This document shows, piece after piece, positions 1-8,595 of a DNA stretch of 64,000 nt (positions within the stretch are counted from its first letter, which is position 1; every line of letters starts with the position of its first letter). The notes beneath the pieces are model-generated. The model saw only the letters and a program-made list of their open reading frames with translations. It was not told where the DNA came from and made no database searches. Where the stretch lies: positions 1-64,000 of IMG/VR virus record IMGVR_UViG_3300028653_000015; one strand, 5' to 3'. This DNA is from a virus. The position numbers and the translations under genes are program-made.

Positions 1-608
1 GTCTTCTGAACAGGTAGGGATGCTGATGTGGAACTGGTTGCGTGACGAGCAAGTTCACCCTTGCGTACGGAGAACTCAGCTACCGTGCCAGCCTGAACTG
101 TAGACCAATTCAGAGTGGTGACGTTGTGACCGTTGGCCTCTGCCTGGAGAGCCTGTACTGCAGCCTCGATGTGGATGCAGAACTCACGGTCTTCGATCTC
201 TTGGATGTCCTTCACCGAGTTGTCTTCGATCACCTTGGTGATGGGCATTTCGTATGCCAGAAGTTCCTGCTCCGTCTTCTCGAACTTCTCCGAGGAGATG
301 GTGAAGAAGGCTACTTCAGCACGGGGTGCACGTACGAAACGTGCAGTGGGTTGACCACGGAAGGTCAAAGACATTGCCTTGCTCTTTGGCTCGATGTCGA
401 TGATCTTCACCAGTGTGTCGTGGTTGACGGACCTCTGGCAGTCTGCCCTGGTCACCTGTTGCGGGGGAATGATCTTCCTCGCAAAGGAAACTTCGCGCAA
501 ACGGTCACGAATGTACGTACCAGCGTACTCTGCGATCTTCTCTTTGCCCTCGCTGCTATCCAGCTTCTGGGTGAAGAGATCATTTAGGATTCTGGAAGGA
601 ACGCTCAT
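1..608 (-). CDS. Probable major capsid protein (3' end beyond window)
   Basis: An open frame starts at an ATG at 606-608 and runs off the left edge, so about 202 N-terminal residues are visible (MSVPSRILNDLF...). The start follows an AGAGG ribosome site. The visible part is soluble, charged and mixed alpha/beta, with no signal peptide or membrane segment. I did not recognise a decisive fold motif. The capsid call is an inference from position: it is the last visible gene of a head operon that reads protease candidate, low-complexity proteins, coiled coil, small beta-rich protein, then this gene, the usual order before a capsid gene. It could also be another abundant head protein. Confidence 0.5.
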   Translation of the reverse strand, partial: MSVPSRILNDLFTQKLDSSEGKEKIAEYAGTYIRDRLREVSFARKIIPPQQVTRADCQRSVNHDTLVKIIDIEPKSKAMSLTFRGQPTARFVRAPRAEVAFFTISSEKFEKTEQELLAYEMPITKVIEDNSVKDIQEIEDREFCIHIEAAVQALQAEANGHNVTTLNWSTVQAGTVAEFSVRKGELARHATSSTSASLPVQK

Positions 609-648
609 GTTGATTTACCTCTTGTTAGAGCCTGTTAATCAAACCCAA

Positions 649-1098
649 TTAGCCAAGGGTCTTGAGGAACCTTAGCCGACCACCATTGTTTGCTGGGAGG
701 CGAGTCACGTACCCGAGTACGATTCCGCCGCCAGATGCAATCAGACCTGACCTTGTCACACCATCAGATGTGACAACTGCACCCGAGATGGTCAGTGGTC
801 CACCAAGGGCAAGACCAGCAGCTGTGAACACGCGGGTGTCAGCTTCGTACGGCTTGTAGTACAAAACCGTCAGCTTTCCGATTGCCTGCACATCGAAACG
901 TCCTCTTTCCGCAAAAGTTGCGAAACCAAGAACGCCGTTGACAGAACGAACGAGCTGATAGTCCATATTCAGACTAAGAAACTCTCCGTCAACGATGCAG
1001 TTTGGGTTTGTTGGGTTCACGAGTGTCTTGTCAGCCACCGCGAAATCCCTGCGGCCGATGTCCTGGACATCGGATACGATCTCTAGATTTACGATCAT
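649..1098 (-). CDS. Small beta-rich structural protein, possible capsid decoration protein
   Basis: 149 residues, with an ATG preceded by AAGGAGA. The sequence is rich in short alternating hydrophobic stretches and glycine (for example GLALGGPLTISGAVV), which suggests a beta-sandwich. It has no membrane segment. It lies directly upstream of the putative capsid gene and downstream of scaffold-like genes, the slot often held by a head decoration or stabilising protein. The function is inferred from that position and composition only. No family was recognised. Confidence 0.4.
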   Translation of the reverse strand: MIVNLEIVSDVQDIGRRDFAVADKTLVNPTNPNCIVDGEFLSLNMDYQLVRSVNGVLGFATFAERGRFDVQAIGKLTVLYYKPYEADTRVFTAAGLALGGPLTISGAVVTSDGVTRSGLIASGGGIVLGYVTRLPANNGGRLRFLKTLG

Positions 1099-1140
1099 TG
1101 GGTGTCTCCTTGTGATGCTACTGTTACCTTCGGTGTCTAG

Positions 1141-1530
1141 CTACTGAGCTAGATCTCCAAGCAGATACGACTCAAGTGCGTTATCCCCATCCACACCTAC
1201 ATCCCCTGCTACCTTGGCCATCTCTCCATTTGGTGCAGTCATGTCAATCGCCTCTTCAATTGCATCGAGCGACCGACCACTGGCATGTGCCTCTTTGATC
1301 TTGGAGATACGCTCACCCAAGGAAAGGCCAAGATTGATCTTCTTGTCCTCCATTGTCTGAGCAATCTTCGTGATCCTGGTGGTCAACCTGTAACCATCCA
1401 ATTCCTTCTCCGCCTCTGCCAATTTCACCTGGAGTTGGTCCTTCTCAGAAGCAAGCTTCCGAAGGACACCAGGCACTTCGGCATAGACCTGAGCGGCCTG
1501 GGCTGCACTGATCTTAGTCTTGTTGTCCAT
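1141..1530 (-). CDS. Coiled-coil head-operon protein
   Basis: 129 residues. Residues about 20-60 form a heptad-rich, charged helix (RKLASEKDQLQVKLAEAEKE), a likely coiled coil. A second helical region and an acidic C-terminus follow. It contains RKLAS, TKIAQ and AKVAG, the lysine-x-alanine signature seen throughout the virion proteins here. Placed between a long disordered protein and the decoration/capsid pair, it may be a scaffold or internal head protein. The family is unrecognised and the gene itself looks secure (ribosome site GGAGGAACAC before the ATG). Confidence 0.5.
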   Translation of the reverse strand: MDNKTKISAAQAAQVYAEVPGVLRKLASEKDQLQVKLAEAEKELDGYRLTTRITKIAQTMEDKKINLGLSLGERISKIKEAHASGRSLDAIEEAIDMTAPNGEMAKVAGDVGVDGDNALESYLLGDLAQ

Positions 1531-1539
1531 GTGTTCCTC

Positions 1540-2640
1540 CTAGAAACTCGATCCTGTGTTGAACGGCGATGCCGTTCCCCCACTAAGCCCCTGACCCTCT
1601 TTTTCCTTCTGCTTGGACTCGACGATAGACCGAACCTTTTCGGCCCTCGCCTTATCTTCAGACGATGCGTCTGAAGCACAACCCGCCTCAGCAATCTTGC
1701 TGAGTAGGGCCCTCGCCGCTGCAGCCTTAGCTGAGGAGATTTTCACCCCAGCTTCGGATGTGTTGGAGAGGTTGTTCTGAAGGACAGCATCCGTCGACTT
1801 CTTCTGAGCTGGTTCATCAAGAACCTCACCCATCCGCTCTTTTGGCTCTGCCTTCGCGTCACGCTTAGTGTAGTCTCTTGCTGCTTCGTTGCTATCGATC
1901 ATCTTTCTCTGGGATGCAGCAGGCCCAGGGAGAGAAGGCACACTTTCCTCAGAAGCAGTTGCTTCAGGAGGAACATCTGCCAGCTTCTTCATGATGCCAA
2001 GTACACGGTCTACTTGGTTTACTGGAGCAGCTGTCTTTGCTGCCGCAGCTCTCTTCTGTAGAAGCTCTGCGGCACTCTGCTTCAGAATGTCCTTATCCTT
2101 CCAGGACTCATTTCCACCTGGGGGATTGTTGATATCAGTCTCCATGGCCGTACCAGTGTTGGTCTGACCTGGTGAAGCTGGGTCTGTACCTGGCTTCATT
2201 GGAGGCTGTTGCTGTTCTGTTGCCTGCCCTACCGCCTCAGTCTGTACACCTGGTGTAGGTGCATCTAGGTTGGTAGGAGTAGCACCAGTGCCCTCGCCAG
2301 GGCCTATCTTGGCCTCTGGAGTACCTGAAGGAGTAGGTGGAGTAATCTCTCCGACCGCCACCTTCAAGAAATTCTCATTGAGGAACTCAACTGCACTAGC
2401 CAGCTTGAGAGCCAGAGCAGAGGAGGTCTTTGTGTTCGGCTGCTCTGCATCGTTCCTTTCAGGAACAGTAGCCGGGTTATTGGGTGGTGTGTTGGATGCT
2501 CCGGGGCTCTTGCTCTTTGCATCCGAAATGTCTGTGTTCTCTCCGTTGTGTACGGCTTCGTCATCTGAAGCTGCAAGCTTCTCGCGCCTTTCGGCTTCAG
2601 ACACCGTTGCCGCAACCATGCTATGTAGCGAAAACTTCAT
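1540..2640 (-). CDS. Low-complexity head-operon protein, scaffold-like
   Basis: 366 residues, mostly disordered and rich in Pro, Thr, Asn, Gln, Glu and Ala, with short helices spaced along it (EKLAASDD, LALKLASAVEF, LLQKRAAAAK, KKLADVPPEA, SKIAEAG). There is no enzymatic motif. Its position upstream of the capsid gene and its charged disordered make-up fit a scaffold or prohead-core protein, but this is inference. The ATG follows AGGAGG with good spacing. Confidence 0.45.
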   Translation of the reverse strand: MKFSLHSMVAATVSEAERREKLAASDDEAVHNGENTDISDAKSKSPGASNTPPNNPATVPERNDAEQPNTKTSSALALKLASAVEFLNENFLKVAVGEITPPTPSGTPEAKIGPGEGTGATPTNLDAPTPGVQTEAVGQATEQQQPPMKPGTDPASPGQTNTGTAMETDINNPPGGNESWKDKDILKQSAAELLQKRAAAAKTAAPVNQVDRVLGIMKKLADVPPEATASEESVPSLPGPAASQRKMIDSNEAARDYTKRDAKAEPKERMGEVLDEPAQKKSTDAVLQNNLSNTSEAGVKISSAKAAAARALLSKIAEAGCASDASSEDKARAEKVRSIVESKQKEKEGQGLSGGTASPFNTGSSF

Positions 2641-2655
2641 CAGGTCCTCCTGGGA

Positions 2656-2937
2656 TCAAACTAAAGGTGGCGGTTGTTGTCGTGCCATGCCCCCAATGTC
2701 TGGATTGGCTCCTGCTGGAACCTCAACATTCGGTTGGGAGTAGTTAGGGCGCGGACCATACTTTGCCGCCGGTTGCACCAGCTTCAGATTCAATGGACCG
2801 GGTGCAGTCGGCGCTTTCGGGAATTGAGTGTTGGTCAGTTTGGCACGTGGAGCCCCAATAGTCTTGGAAGTCCAAGGACTATCAGGGGCACGGACTTCTC
2901 CGGCCACCTTGGTCAACTCTTCGAAAAACGCCGACAT
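2656..2937 (-). CDS. Short proline-rich protein of unknown function
   Basis: About 93 residues starting MSAFFEELTKVAGEV. I prefer the ATG at 2935-2937. The frame is open upstream to a TTG inside the preceding gene, but an N-terminal amphipathic helix beginning at this ATG looks natural. There is an in-frame ATG at 2952, and neither has a strong ribosome site. The remainder is proline- and asparagine-rich and probably disordered. It is probably a virion or head-assembly accessory protein, judging only by its operon. Confidence 0.4.
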   Translation of the reverse strand: MSAFFEELTKVAGEVRAPDSPWTSKTIGAPRAKLTNTQFPKAPTAPGPLNLKLVQPAAKYGPRPNYSQPNVEVPAGANPDIGGMARQQPPPLV

Positions 2938-2963
2938 GCAAATACCGGTCATTGGGGTTGTTG

Positions 2964-3782
2964 TTATTCGTTCCAAGTCACTGGGTAGCCGCTAGCTTCC
3001 AGCATCTCGAGAGCTCTACGCTCTACAGCCAGGTCCAGGGGGGACGCTGTCTTGGTTTCTTCTGCAGCAGGTGCAGGAGGAGCAACAAGGTTGCCCTCTG
3101 GATCTACCCAGCCGGCTTCCTTAGCCATGGCTAGTGCACGCTGCTCAGCAAGAGCATCAAGGGCTGCTTGATCTGCCTCACCCTTCTTCTCTTTCTTAGA
3201 TGCTCTGCCAGCTACTCCACCAGCTGCACCCCCGGCTGCAAAGCCAGCACCAGCTGCAGCAAATGGATGCTTCTTAACGCCTTCAACTGCAGTCTTACCA
3301 GCAGCAACACCCTTGTTCTTCAAGAATGCTGGAAGGCCCTTAGCAGCACCAACTGCCTTGTCCTTGAGCCCGGCTTCCTTTTCGATCTCCTTGCACTCTT
3401 GTGCAAACGAGTGAGCCATTACACGGCCCAGGAAGTCAGCTTCTGCCACCTTCTCAGCAGCTTCGGCTTTCTTGTCTTCTGGGGATTCCGAAGAGGATTC
3501 AGCAGACTCTTTCGATTCTGGAGTCTCCTTGGACTCTGTCTTCTCGTCCTTCTTCTCTTCTCCCTCTTCCTTCTTCTGGAACTGTGGAGGAAGTTCTGCT
3601 TCCTTCTGCAATTCCGCAACCATATCAGCTACTTCTTGATCGCTGAACTGGCTAAGGTCCACGTTGTTGTCCCCTGCCAGCTTAACAAGAAGCTCAGCAG
3701 CAGCCAACTTCACCTGATCATCTTCAGCATTAGCCGACTGGCCAGTGCCATAGATCTCTGCTAGTTGTGCATCCATGCTCAT
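2964..3782 (-). CDS. Charged low-complexity virion-operon protein
   Basis: 272 residues with an ATG after AGGAG. The N-terminus has two helices (VKLAAAELLVKLAG). The middle is an extreme Lys/Glu/Ser tract at about residues 65-115. Then come a helical part and an Ala/Gly-rich stretch (residues about 170-192), hydrophobic enough to resemble a membrane or pore segment, and a C-terminal helix. Five K-x-A motifs are present. No enzyme family was recognised. Position suggests a prohead core or internal protein. The 80 bases upstream contain a short GGGG/CCCC inverted repeat but no clear terminator. Confidence 0.45.
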   Translation of the reverse strand: MSMDAQLAEIYGTGQSANAEDDQVKLAAAELLVKLAGDNNVDLSQFSDQEVADMVAELQKEAELPPQFQKKEEGEEKKDEKTESKETPESKESAESSSESPEDKKAEAAEKVAEADFLGRVMAHSFAQECKEIEKEAGLKDKAVGAAKGLPAFLKNKGVAAGKTAVEGVKKHPFAAAGAGFAAGGAAGGVAGRASKKEKKGEADQAALDALAEQRALAMAKEAGWVDPEGNLVAPPAPAAEETKTASPLDLAVERRALEMLEASGYPVTWNE

Positions 3783-3862
3783 TTGGTAACTCCTGTGTGT
3801 CTCGGTTGATCGTTAGGTTCCATGATCGGTTTCTGTTTCTTCGGGGTACGAGGCCCCTAACA

Positions 3863-5710
3863 TCACCGAGGTGTTACTATCTTCTCTCCCATCCTGGTCA
3901 ATCTTGCTATCAAATCACCCGGAAGGGAAGATCCTTCTGAGTGTAGCATACCCAATCCAGCCAAAGCTGCCAGTATGTGGGGATGCTCTGCAGCCAAGTC
4001 GGTCAGAAAGCCCACTTGATCTCCCTTTTGGTCTGCTTGCCTTCTCTTGTAGGCAGCAAGAGCAGAAAGTATCTCAGCGGCTCCCATTGCTCCCAAAACT
4101 GGACCAACTTCAGAAGCTGTCTTACAGAACATATCCCCCAGCCCCTGGCCGTAGACTTTGTTCCAGAGTGTTGTGTCGGAGCTGATAGCATAGGGAATTT
4201 CATGCAAACAGTGGGCTAGCTCTTGTAGGTACCCATTATAGGACGCAGCTATCTTCAGTAGGAAGCGGTCTGATGATGCTATTTTTTCATCCTCTGGCTC
4301 CCCCTTTGGACCGCCCATTATGGTGATTCTGACCATCCTTCTCTTGGCTATTGGCTCCAGGAAACTCTTGTCCTCCATAAAGGGCAACAGTATCTTCTTG
4401 AGCACATCACTCATATGCTCTGAACCCATCTCCCCTGGGCTCTCTACATCATCCGTGGGCCCAAACACCATGCTGTGCCTGTCTAGCTCATCAGCTAGTG
4501 GCTTGTTCCCCATGTGTATGATGGTGATTCTCTGGAACTCCCGAGGCTTGAGAAGCATGCCCATCATCGCAGGAGTAGAAAGAGCTTCACTCAAATCAGA
4601 GGAGCCAAGTCTATCCAGGACTTCATTAGGTAGGTCCGGTCTAGCCGAAACAGCCTTACCGCCGAACTGAGAAGGAGTGATGTCTTTTTCTATCTCGCCA
4701 GATTTGATCTCAGCAACCTTAGCCCTAGGCTTCAGATGACCTATAGGCTTCTTGGTATCTACGGTACCTGTAAAGAAACCACTTCCATCAGGCAGCTCTA
4801 CTGCGTGCGCTGCCTTTTCCATCTGCTCCTCCACATCTGGAAGGTACCCTTCATCCTCCGCCACCCTCCACGATGGTACTGCCTCTCCTGCTCCTACTGA
4901 GGCTAACTTGGCCATCACCTTCGCCGTCTTGTCCGCACCTATGAACACTACTGAGATGTCGAAGAACCTGGGGTAATCATTGATGGCATAGTTCTTCACC
5001 CCATTCGGCATGATCTTATTGAGAGCCTTGCGCAGGTGCTCGCAATAGTCATTGCGAGTAACAGATATACCTCTGATGGGCTGCTGCTTATGTACTGCCA
5101 ATACCGCATCGGCTATGCTCTTGTGTACGTGCGGATCAAAAGTAGCCTTGGCTGTCTCGTACCGTTTCCAGTCTGTACAGTATGAGCACAGATCATAAGG
5201 AACCTTGCAGCCCATGCTGACGTCTGGAAATATACCTTGGTCTATCTTGTCACAGACATCTACAGCGCCAACTTCAAATGCCTTGTCGCGATCTATCTCA
5301 ATCACCAACTCTACCCGCTTCATCATATCGTTCCATACGGACAACAGTATGGTACCGAAGCTACGGGATGGGTCCTTGTTCACATGGTGTTTGAACAAAC
5401 CAGCAGTTCTGAAAGTCTCGTAGCCATAGTCAGAACCCTTATGAAGTAGAGCAACTTCCGGGAAGTAGTCTCCATTGATGTTGGAGCCCCAGTATTCCCC
5501 AGCTCCCAGGGCATTCACCAGGATGACTATCTTACGCGGGCTGGACTTAATGTTCTCCAGCAAGCTCTTAACGGATGGAAGGAGTGGGGCTGCAGTCTTA
5601 CCCATACCGAAAAAGGCTGCAGCCTTATCCATGTCCCCCGGCTGGAAGACTTGAATGAGTCGCTCACCGCTAGGCTGGTGAGCTTGATACTGACAGACCT
5701 TTATGATCAT
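3863..5710 (-). CDS. Probable prohead maturation protease
   Basis: 615 residues. The N-terminal 250 residues are compact and look enzymatic: NINGDYFP (78-85), a histidine pair in LFKHHVNKD (H108/H109), RVELVIEIDR (132-141) and VSMGC (S165). The order His, then beta strand, then Ser-x-Gly resembles the His/Ser pair of HK97-type prohead proteases (family S78). The second half is helical and could be a fused scaffold or core region. It contains six K-x-A motifs, possibly its own substrates. The ATG overlaps the stop of the upstream gene (TAATG), implying translational coupling. The serine assignment is inference; a cysteine pair at CSYC could instead be structural. Confidence 0.5.
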   Translation of the reverse strand: MIIKVCQYQAHQPSGERLIQVFQPGDMDKAAAFFGMGKTAAPLLPSVKSLLENIKSSPRKIVILVNALGAGEYWGSNINGDYFPEVALLHKGSDYGYETFRTAGLFKHHVNKDPSRSFGTILLSVWNDMMKRVELVIEIDRDKAFEVGAVDVCDKIDQGIFPDVSMGCKVPYDLCSYCTDWKRYETAKATFDPHVHKSIADAVLAVHKQQPIRGISVTRNDYCEHLRKALNKIMPNGVKNYAINDYPRFFDISVVFIGADKTAKVMAKLASVGAGEAVPSWRVAEDEGYLPDVEEQMEKAAHAVELPDGSGFFTGTVDTKKPIGHLKPRAKVAEIKSGEIEKDITPSQFGGKAVSARPDLPNEVLDRLGSSDLSEALSTPAMMGMLLKPREFQRITIIHMGNKPLADELDRHSMVFGPTDDVESPGEMGSEHMSDVLKKILLPFMEDKSFLEPIAKRRMVRITIMGGPKGEPEDEKIASSDRFLLKIAASYNGYLQELAHCLHEIPYAISSDTTLWNKVYGQGLGDMFCKTASEVGPVLGAMGAAEILSALAAYKRRQADQKGDQVGFLTDLAAEHPHILAALAGLGMLHSEGSSLPGDLIARLTRMGEKIVTPR

Positions 5711-6327
5711 TTAGCGTATCTGTCTCCAGAGCTGGGATCTATCTGCTTGACCGCACCTGACATCATGCCCAGTGCGGGTGATTGAGCAGGCAACATACCC
5801 CTGTCCTTCTGTACGCCAGATACTGACTTCTGGATGCCGGCCAACATGTTGGCTGTTTCCATTGGTACTGCTGGGCTACCTTCTGGGCCTCTATCAAGCA
5901 AATTACGAACGAATGACCCTGCAATCACAGGGTCAGCAGCCATGTGTGGGGACATGTGCCTGAGGGAGTTGTAGTAGGCTTGAACTCTTCCAGCATCTTC
6001 CTTTTGTAGCTCAGGATGGGCTTCGATCATAGCCTTGTACTCCATAGGCTTTTTGACCTTGTCCACACCCAGGTTTATCATCTGCCTGGCACCACGAATG
6101 CCGGCATCTAGCGCAAGACCGGCGGTTCCTACCACAGCAGCAGTCTGTAGGTTACCACCAAGGTTGTAGCCGAACCTCTGTGCATGTGTCTCTAGGGGTG
6201 AGGTTCCAGAGCGTAGGCCATCTAGTATGGACCTCAAGAGCCCAGGTGCCCTCTTTGCGACGCCCTCTCCTACCTCACCAACAACAGAAGCAGACTTATC
6301 CTGAAGAAACTCTTCTACTGGGTTCAT
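5707..6327 (-). CDS. Unknown virion-operon protein
   Basis: 206 residues, helical and alanine/glycine-rich, starting MNPVEEFLQDKSASVVGEVG. Residues about 60-85 (LQTAAVVGTAGLALDAGIRG) form a weakly hydrophobic segment. It could be an internal virion or ejected protein. The ATG comes directly after the stop of the upstream gene (TGATCAATG overlap region). No family was recognised. Confidence 0.45.
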   Translation of the reverse strand: MNPVEEFLQDKSASVVGEVGEGVAKRAPGLLRSILDGLRSGTSPLETHAQRFGYNLGGNLQTAAVVGTAGLALDAGIRGARQMINLGVDKVKKPMEYKAMIEAHPELQKEDAGRVQAYYNSLRHMSPHMAADPVIAGSFVRNLLDRGPEGSPAVPMETANMLAGIQKSVSGVQKDRGMLPAQSPALGMMSGAVKQIDPSSGDRYAK

Positions 6328-6632
6328 TGATCATACCCCTGTGCTCGTAGCTGTCTTTGGTACTTCCACTCATCTAGCTTATTCTTTGCCCCAGTGACAC
6401 CCTTGTAGGCCCCGTATCCTGCTCCTAGTGTAGGAGCAGCTGTGATAAGGCCCGTCAAGGCTGCTGGTGCTCCAACACTACCTAGATGCCCGGCTGTAGC
6501 CTGTGCGCCTGCATTCGCAGCATTCCACAAGTGACCTGTAGTTTTGCCCACAAAGCCAGCAGCATCTCCCACAAGACCTGCTGTCTTGCTACGAAGGATA
6601 CCTAGTACCTTAGCGTACTGGGATGGCTGCAT
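6324..6632 (-). CDS. Small Gly/Ala-rich protein with hydrophobic segment
   Basis: 102 residues starting MQPSQYAKVLGILRSKTAG. I choose this ATG because GGAGAGG lies six bases before it; the frame is open further upstream but only inside the preceding gene. The middle is Gly/Ala-rich and hydrophobic (APAALTGLITAAPTLGAGYG), a possible membrane-active segment. The C-terminus is basic and charged. It overlaps the 88-residue membrane protein gene by 23 bases. Function unknown; it may act in the virion or at the membrane. Confidence 0.45.
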   Translation of the reverse strand: MQPSQYAKVLGILRSKTAGLVGDAAGFVGKTTGHLWNAANAGAQATAGHLGSVGAPAALTGLITAAPTLGAGYGAYKGVTGAKNKLDEWKYQRQLRAQGYDQ

Positions 6633-6876
6633 GGAATTCCTCTCCAGGCACTGATTCTGGGGGACTCTCTGGGTCTTCGCGAACAACTCTATTCTTAGAG
6701 CGCCCCTTACCCAGTTCTTTCATCCAATCTTCCACATGCTTACGTGTATACAGTGGGCACTGCCAATGCTTTGAACATATCTTCAAGCCCAGATACGTGC
6801 CCACTACTGAGCCGAAAGCTGAGGCTATCAAACTCAGTATCACTATCCAGGGTATCGCGGACTGCCAGGTAATCAT
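6610..6876 (-). CDS. Small single-pass membrane protein
   Basis: 88 residues. Residues about 9-32 (PWIVILSLIASAFGSVVGTY) are one strong transmembrane helix near the N-terminus, followed by two cysteines (CSKHWQC) and a charged tail. No lysis-protein family was recognised, but a holin- or spanin-like role cannot be excluded. The start ATG overlaps the stop of the upstream gene (ATGA), so it is translationally coupled. Confidence 0.45.
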   Translation of the reverse strand: MITWQSAIPWIVILSLIASAFGSVVGTYLGLKICSKHWQCPLYTRKHVEDWMKELGKGRSKNRVVREDPESPPESVPGEEFHAAIPVR

Positions 6877-7817
6877 TGGATCATCTCGTGCAGCTTAGAA
6901 CGAACTGCTGTCAACTGTTCGTCTAGCACTTCGATGCTCCTTTTAAGCACACGATGACCGTGTGCTATCTTGGTGAAGGCCACAAACTGCTCCACCAGGG
7001 GATGTGATGGGTTAGGTAGCGTTCCGGCACTGGCTGTCTTGCTGAACGATTTAGCCAACTCCTCTTCCGAGTGCCCACGGCTCTGTAGATGCTTGACCAC
7101 TATAGCCGTGGCCTCCTTTAACAGCAGTGCACTAGGTGCATAACCAGCCCACACTCGAGCTATGTCCCCCATGGGTGTACCAGTTTCAAGCTCTTGTGCT
7201 GCGGTCTTACAGAGGTCTGAGGACACATCATCATAGACCACACCGGAAGTAGAGAGCTTACTGATCATAGTCTCCCTAGTTCCCTCCAGGCATAGTCTCA
7301 AATCATTGAGCTCGTCTACTGGATTGTAGTGGCTCATATGATCTCTAGACACCTCTGCATGTACTGATGCAGTCTTTTCCTTGTCCCCAGCCTTGATGCC
7401 GAATGCCTCAGCAAGGGCTTCATCAGTAACTCCAGCCGTCTTGTAGTGCCCAGCTGTATCATGCTGGATGTAGTCACTAGATCCTACCTTGCTGAGCATA
7501 GGGTTGCCTCCGTCGTTCAGGTCTTTCAGGACCACACTGGGATTAGCTGGGCCACCTTCGAAGGTGACATTCCTCATCTCCCCGGCCTTCTCAAATTCGG
7601 AGAGGTAGGCATTGGTATTGGCGAACTCGCAGACCCTCTTCACCTGTTCTGGTGATAGCATGGCCTCTTTCACCACTTCCACCACTGCATCGGAGAGTTT
7701 GATACCCCGGTCGCTGTAGGCGGCAGCAGCACGTTTACCCATCAACTCTAGCTGTTCTGGGTCTACTGGTTTTGCTGCCTGTTGTAAAGCCAGGCCCAGT
7801 GGTAGAGAATCGCTCAT
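6873..7817 (-). CDS. Unknown virion-operon protein, first gene of the head transcript
   Basis: 314 residues, largely alpha-helical, with an ATG after AGAGGAGA. It contains repeated K-x-A motifs (VKEAM, YKTAG, EKTAS, CKTAA, SKTAS, TKIAH). There is no membrane segment or enzyme signature. It is the promoter-proximal gene of the 7817-to-1 minus-strand operon, behind a sigma70-like promoter. It could be an internal head or portal-associated protein; the family is unrecognised. Confidence 0.5.
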   Translation of the reverse strand: MSDSLPLGLALQQAAKPVDPEQLELMGKRAAAAYSDRGIKLSDAVVEVVKEAMLSPEQVKRVCEFANTNAYLSEFEKAGEMRNVTFEGGPANPSVVLKDLNDGGNPMLSKVGSSDYIQHDTAGHYKTAGVTDEALAEAFGIKAGDKEKTASVHAEVSRDHMSHYNPVDELNDLRLCLEGTRETMISKLSTSGVVYDDVSSDLCKTAAQELETGTPMGDIARVWAGYAPSALLLKEATAIVVKHLQSRGHSEEELAKSFSKTASAGTLPNPSHPLVEQFVAFTKIAHGHRVLKRSIEVLDEQLTAVRSKLHEMIQ

Positions 7818-7837
7818 TGATTTCTCCTCTTAGAGGT

Positions 7838-7867
7838 ATGATACGGAGTGCACTAGTTGCGTGTCAA
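7838..7867 (-). promoter_or_regulatory. Sigma70-like promoter with overlapping palindrome, head operon
   Basis: Reading the minus strand: TTGACA (7862-7867), an 18-bp spacer, TATCAT (7838-7843), then the first gene starts 21 bases further on. A perfect inverted repeat TGCGT/ACGCA (7858-7871) covers the -35, and two CACTAGT copies (7851-7857, 7884-7890) flank it 33 bases apart, suggesting a regulator site. The same TTGAC-N18-TAnnAT layout recurs upstream of 31902 and 61598. Confidence 0.6.
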
Positions 7868-7911
7868 CGCACCTGACATACTTCACTAGTGATAGCATGG
7901 AGCACAAAGAC

Positions 7912-8430
7912 ATGGGAAGCAAAGCAGACGAGGCCGAACACTCTACAAGACTACTCGATGCAAGGATGGATGGTCTAGAGAAACAGGTAGCTTTCCTACT
8001 GCGCGTGAATGGTCTGGATTTATCCCACTTCCGCACAGTGAAGGATGATGCATTGTTGCAGCTATACCAAGATGCTGTTCAATTGGTAGCTGTAGTGCAA
8101 AAAGGGGTGGCTCTAGAGGTAATAGATCGATGGGCCGAGTATTTCATACAGCTTTCAGAGTACGAGTTTACCAGACTACAGCCAATAGTGTCTTTTGATC
8201 ATACCTGGGAGCCATTCTTCCTGCTTTGTACCAAGATGATGACCCAGGTACGACAGGACCCCAAACTCCCAGACAGTGCTCGTATACAACAGCTATACGC
8301 CCTACTTGATAAAGGCAGAAAGAACCTACGGGATGCTGCTGTAGTCATGTGTAGGAAGTATCCAGGCACACTTACCAAGAGGGGCACGGTTATGATCAAA
8401 GACGGTGACCTCTTAGCCAGCATATCCTGA
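7912..8430 (+). CDS. Unknown protein of small-gene island
   Basis: About 172 residues starting MGSKADEAEHSTRLLDARMD. I chose the ATG at 7912, nine bases after GGAG; alternatives are ATG 7897 and GTG 7861. Residues about 10-35 are a likely short coiled coil and the rest is helical. No family was recognised. It is transcribed divergently from the head operon. An inverted repeat TGACC/GGTCA (8442-8460) follows the stop and may end the transcript. Confidence 0.5.
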   Translation: MGSKADEAEHSTRLLDARMDGLEKQVAFLLRVNGLDLSHFRTVKDDALLQLYQDAVQLVAVVQKGVALEVIDRWAEYFIQLSEYEFTRLQPIVSFDHTWEPFFLLCTKMMTQVRQDPKLPDSARIQQLYALLDKGRKNLRDAAVVMCRKYPGTLTKRGTVMIKDGDLLASIS

Positions 8431-8477
8431 AAAGCAAAAAATGACCCCCTAAAGTGGTCAAAAGCCACGTTTTAGGC

Positions 8478-8506
8478 GCAAAAACAGGGCTCTAGTAGGG
8501 TATAAG
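8478..8506 (+). promoter_or_regulatory. GCAAAA-N17-TATAAG promoter candidate
   Basis: GCAAAA (8478-8483), 17 bp, then TATAAG (8501-8506) preceded by GGG. It lies about 90 bases upstream of a well-supported start. The same arrangement occurs at 9219, 12837, 24304, 31966 and 51609. Downstream of several copies a second shared element, close to GAAGATCTAACCC, begins 12-16 bases after TATAAG. The leader (8524-8560) can fold as CCTAG/CTAGG or as GGTTGGC/GCCGACC, which overlap. Confidence 0.55.
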
Positions 8507-8595
8507 TATATTGATCCAGAAGACCTAGCCCAGTTGGGTTGGCTTCTACAAACTAGGCCGACCTGTAATTGGGCGACCCCTACAAGGAGAGCATC

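Noticed and set aside
42-587. Long plus-strand frame in the first 600 bases
   Set aside because: It is the mirror of the capsid-candidate frame on the minus strand, which has a start, a ribosome site and runs off the edge.
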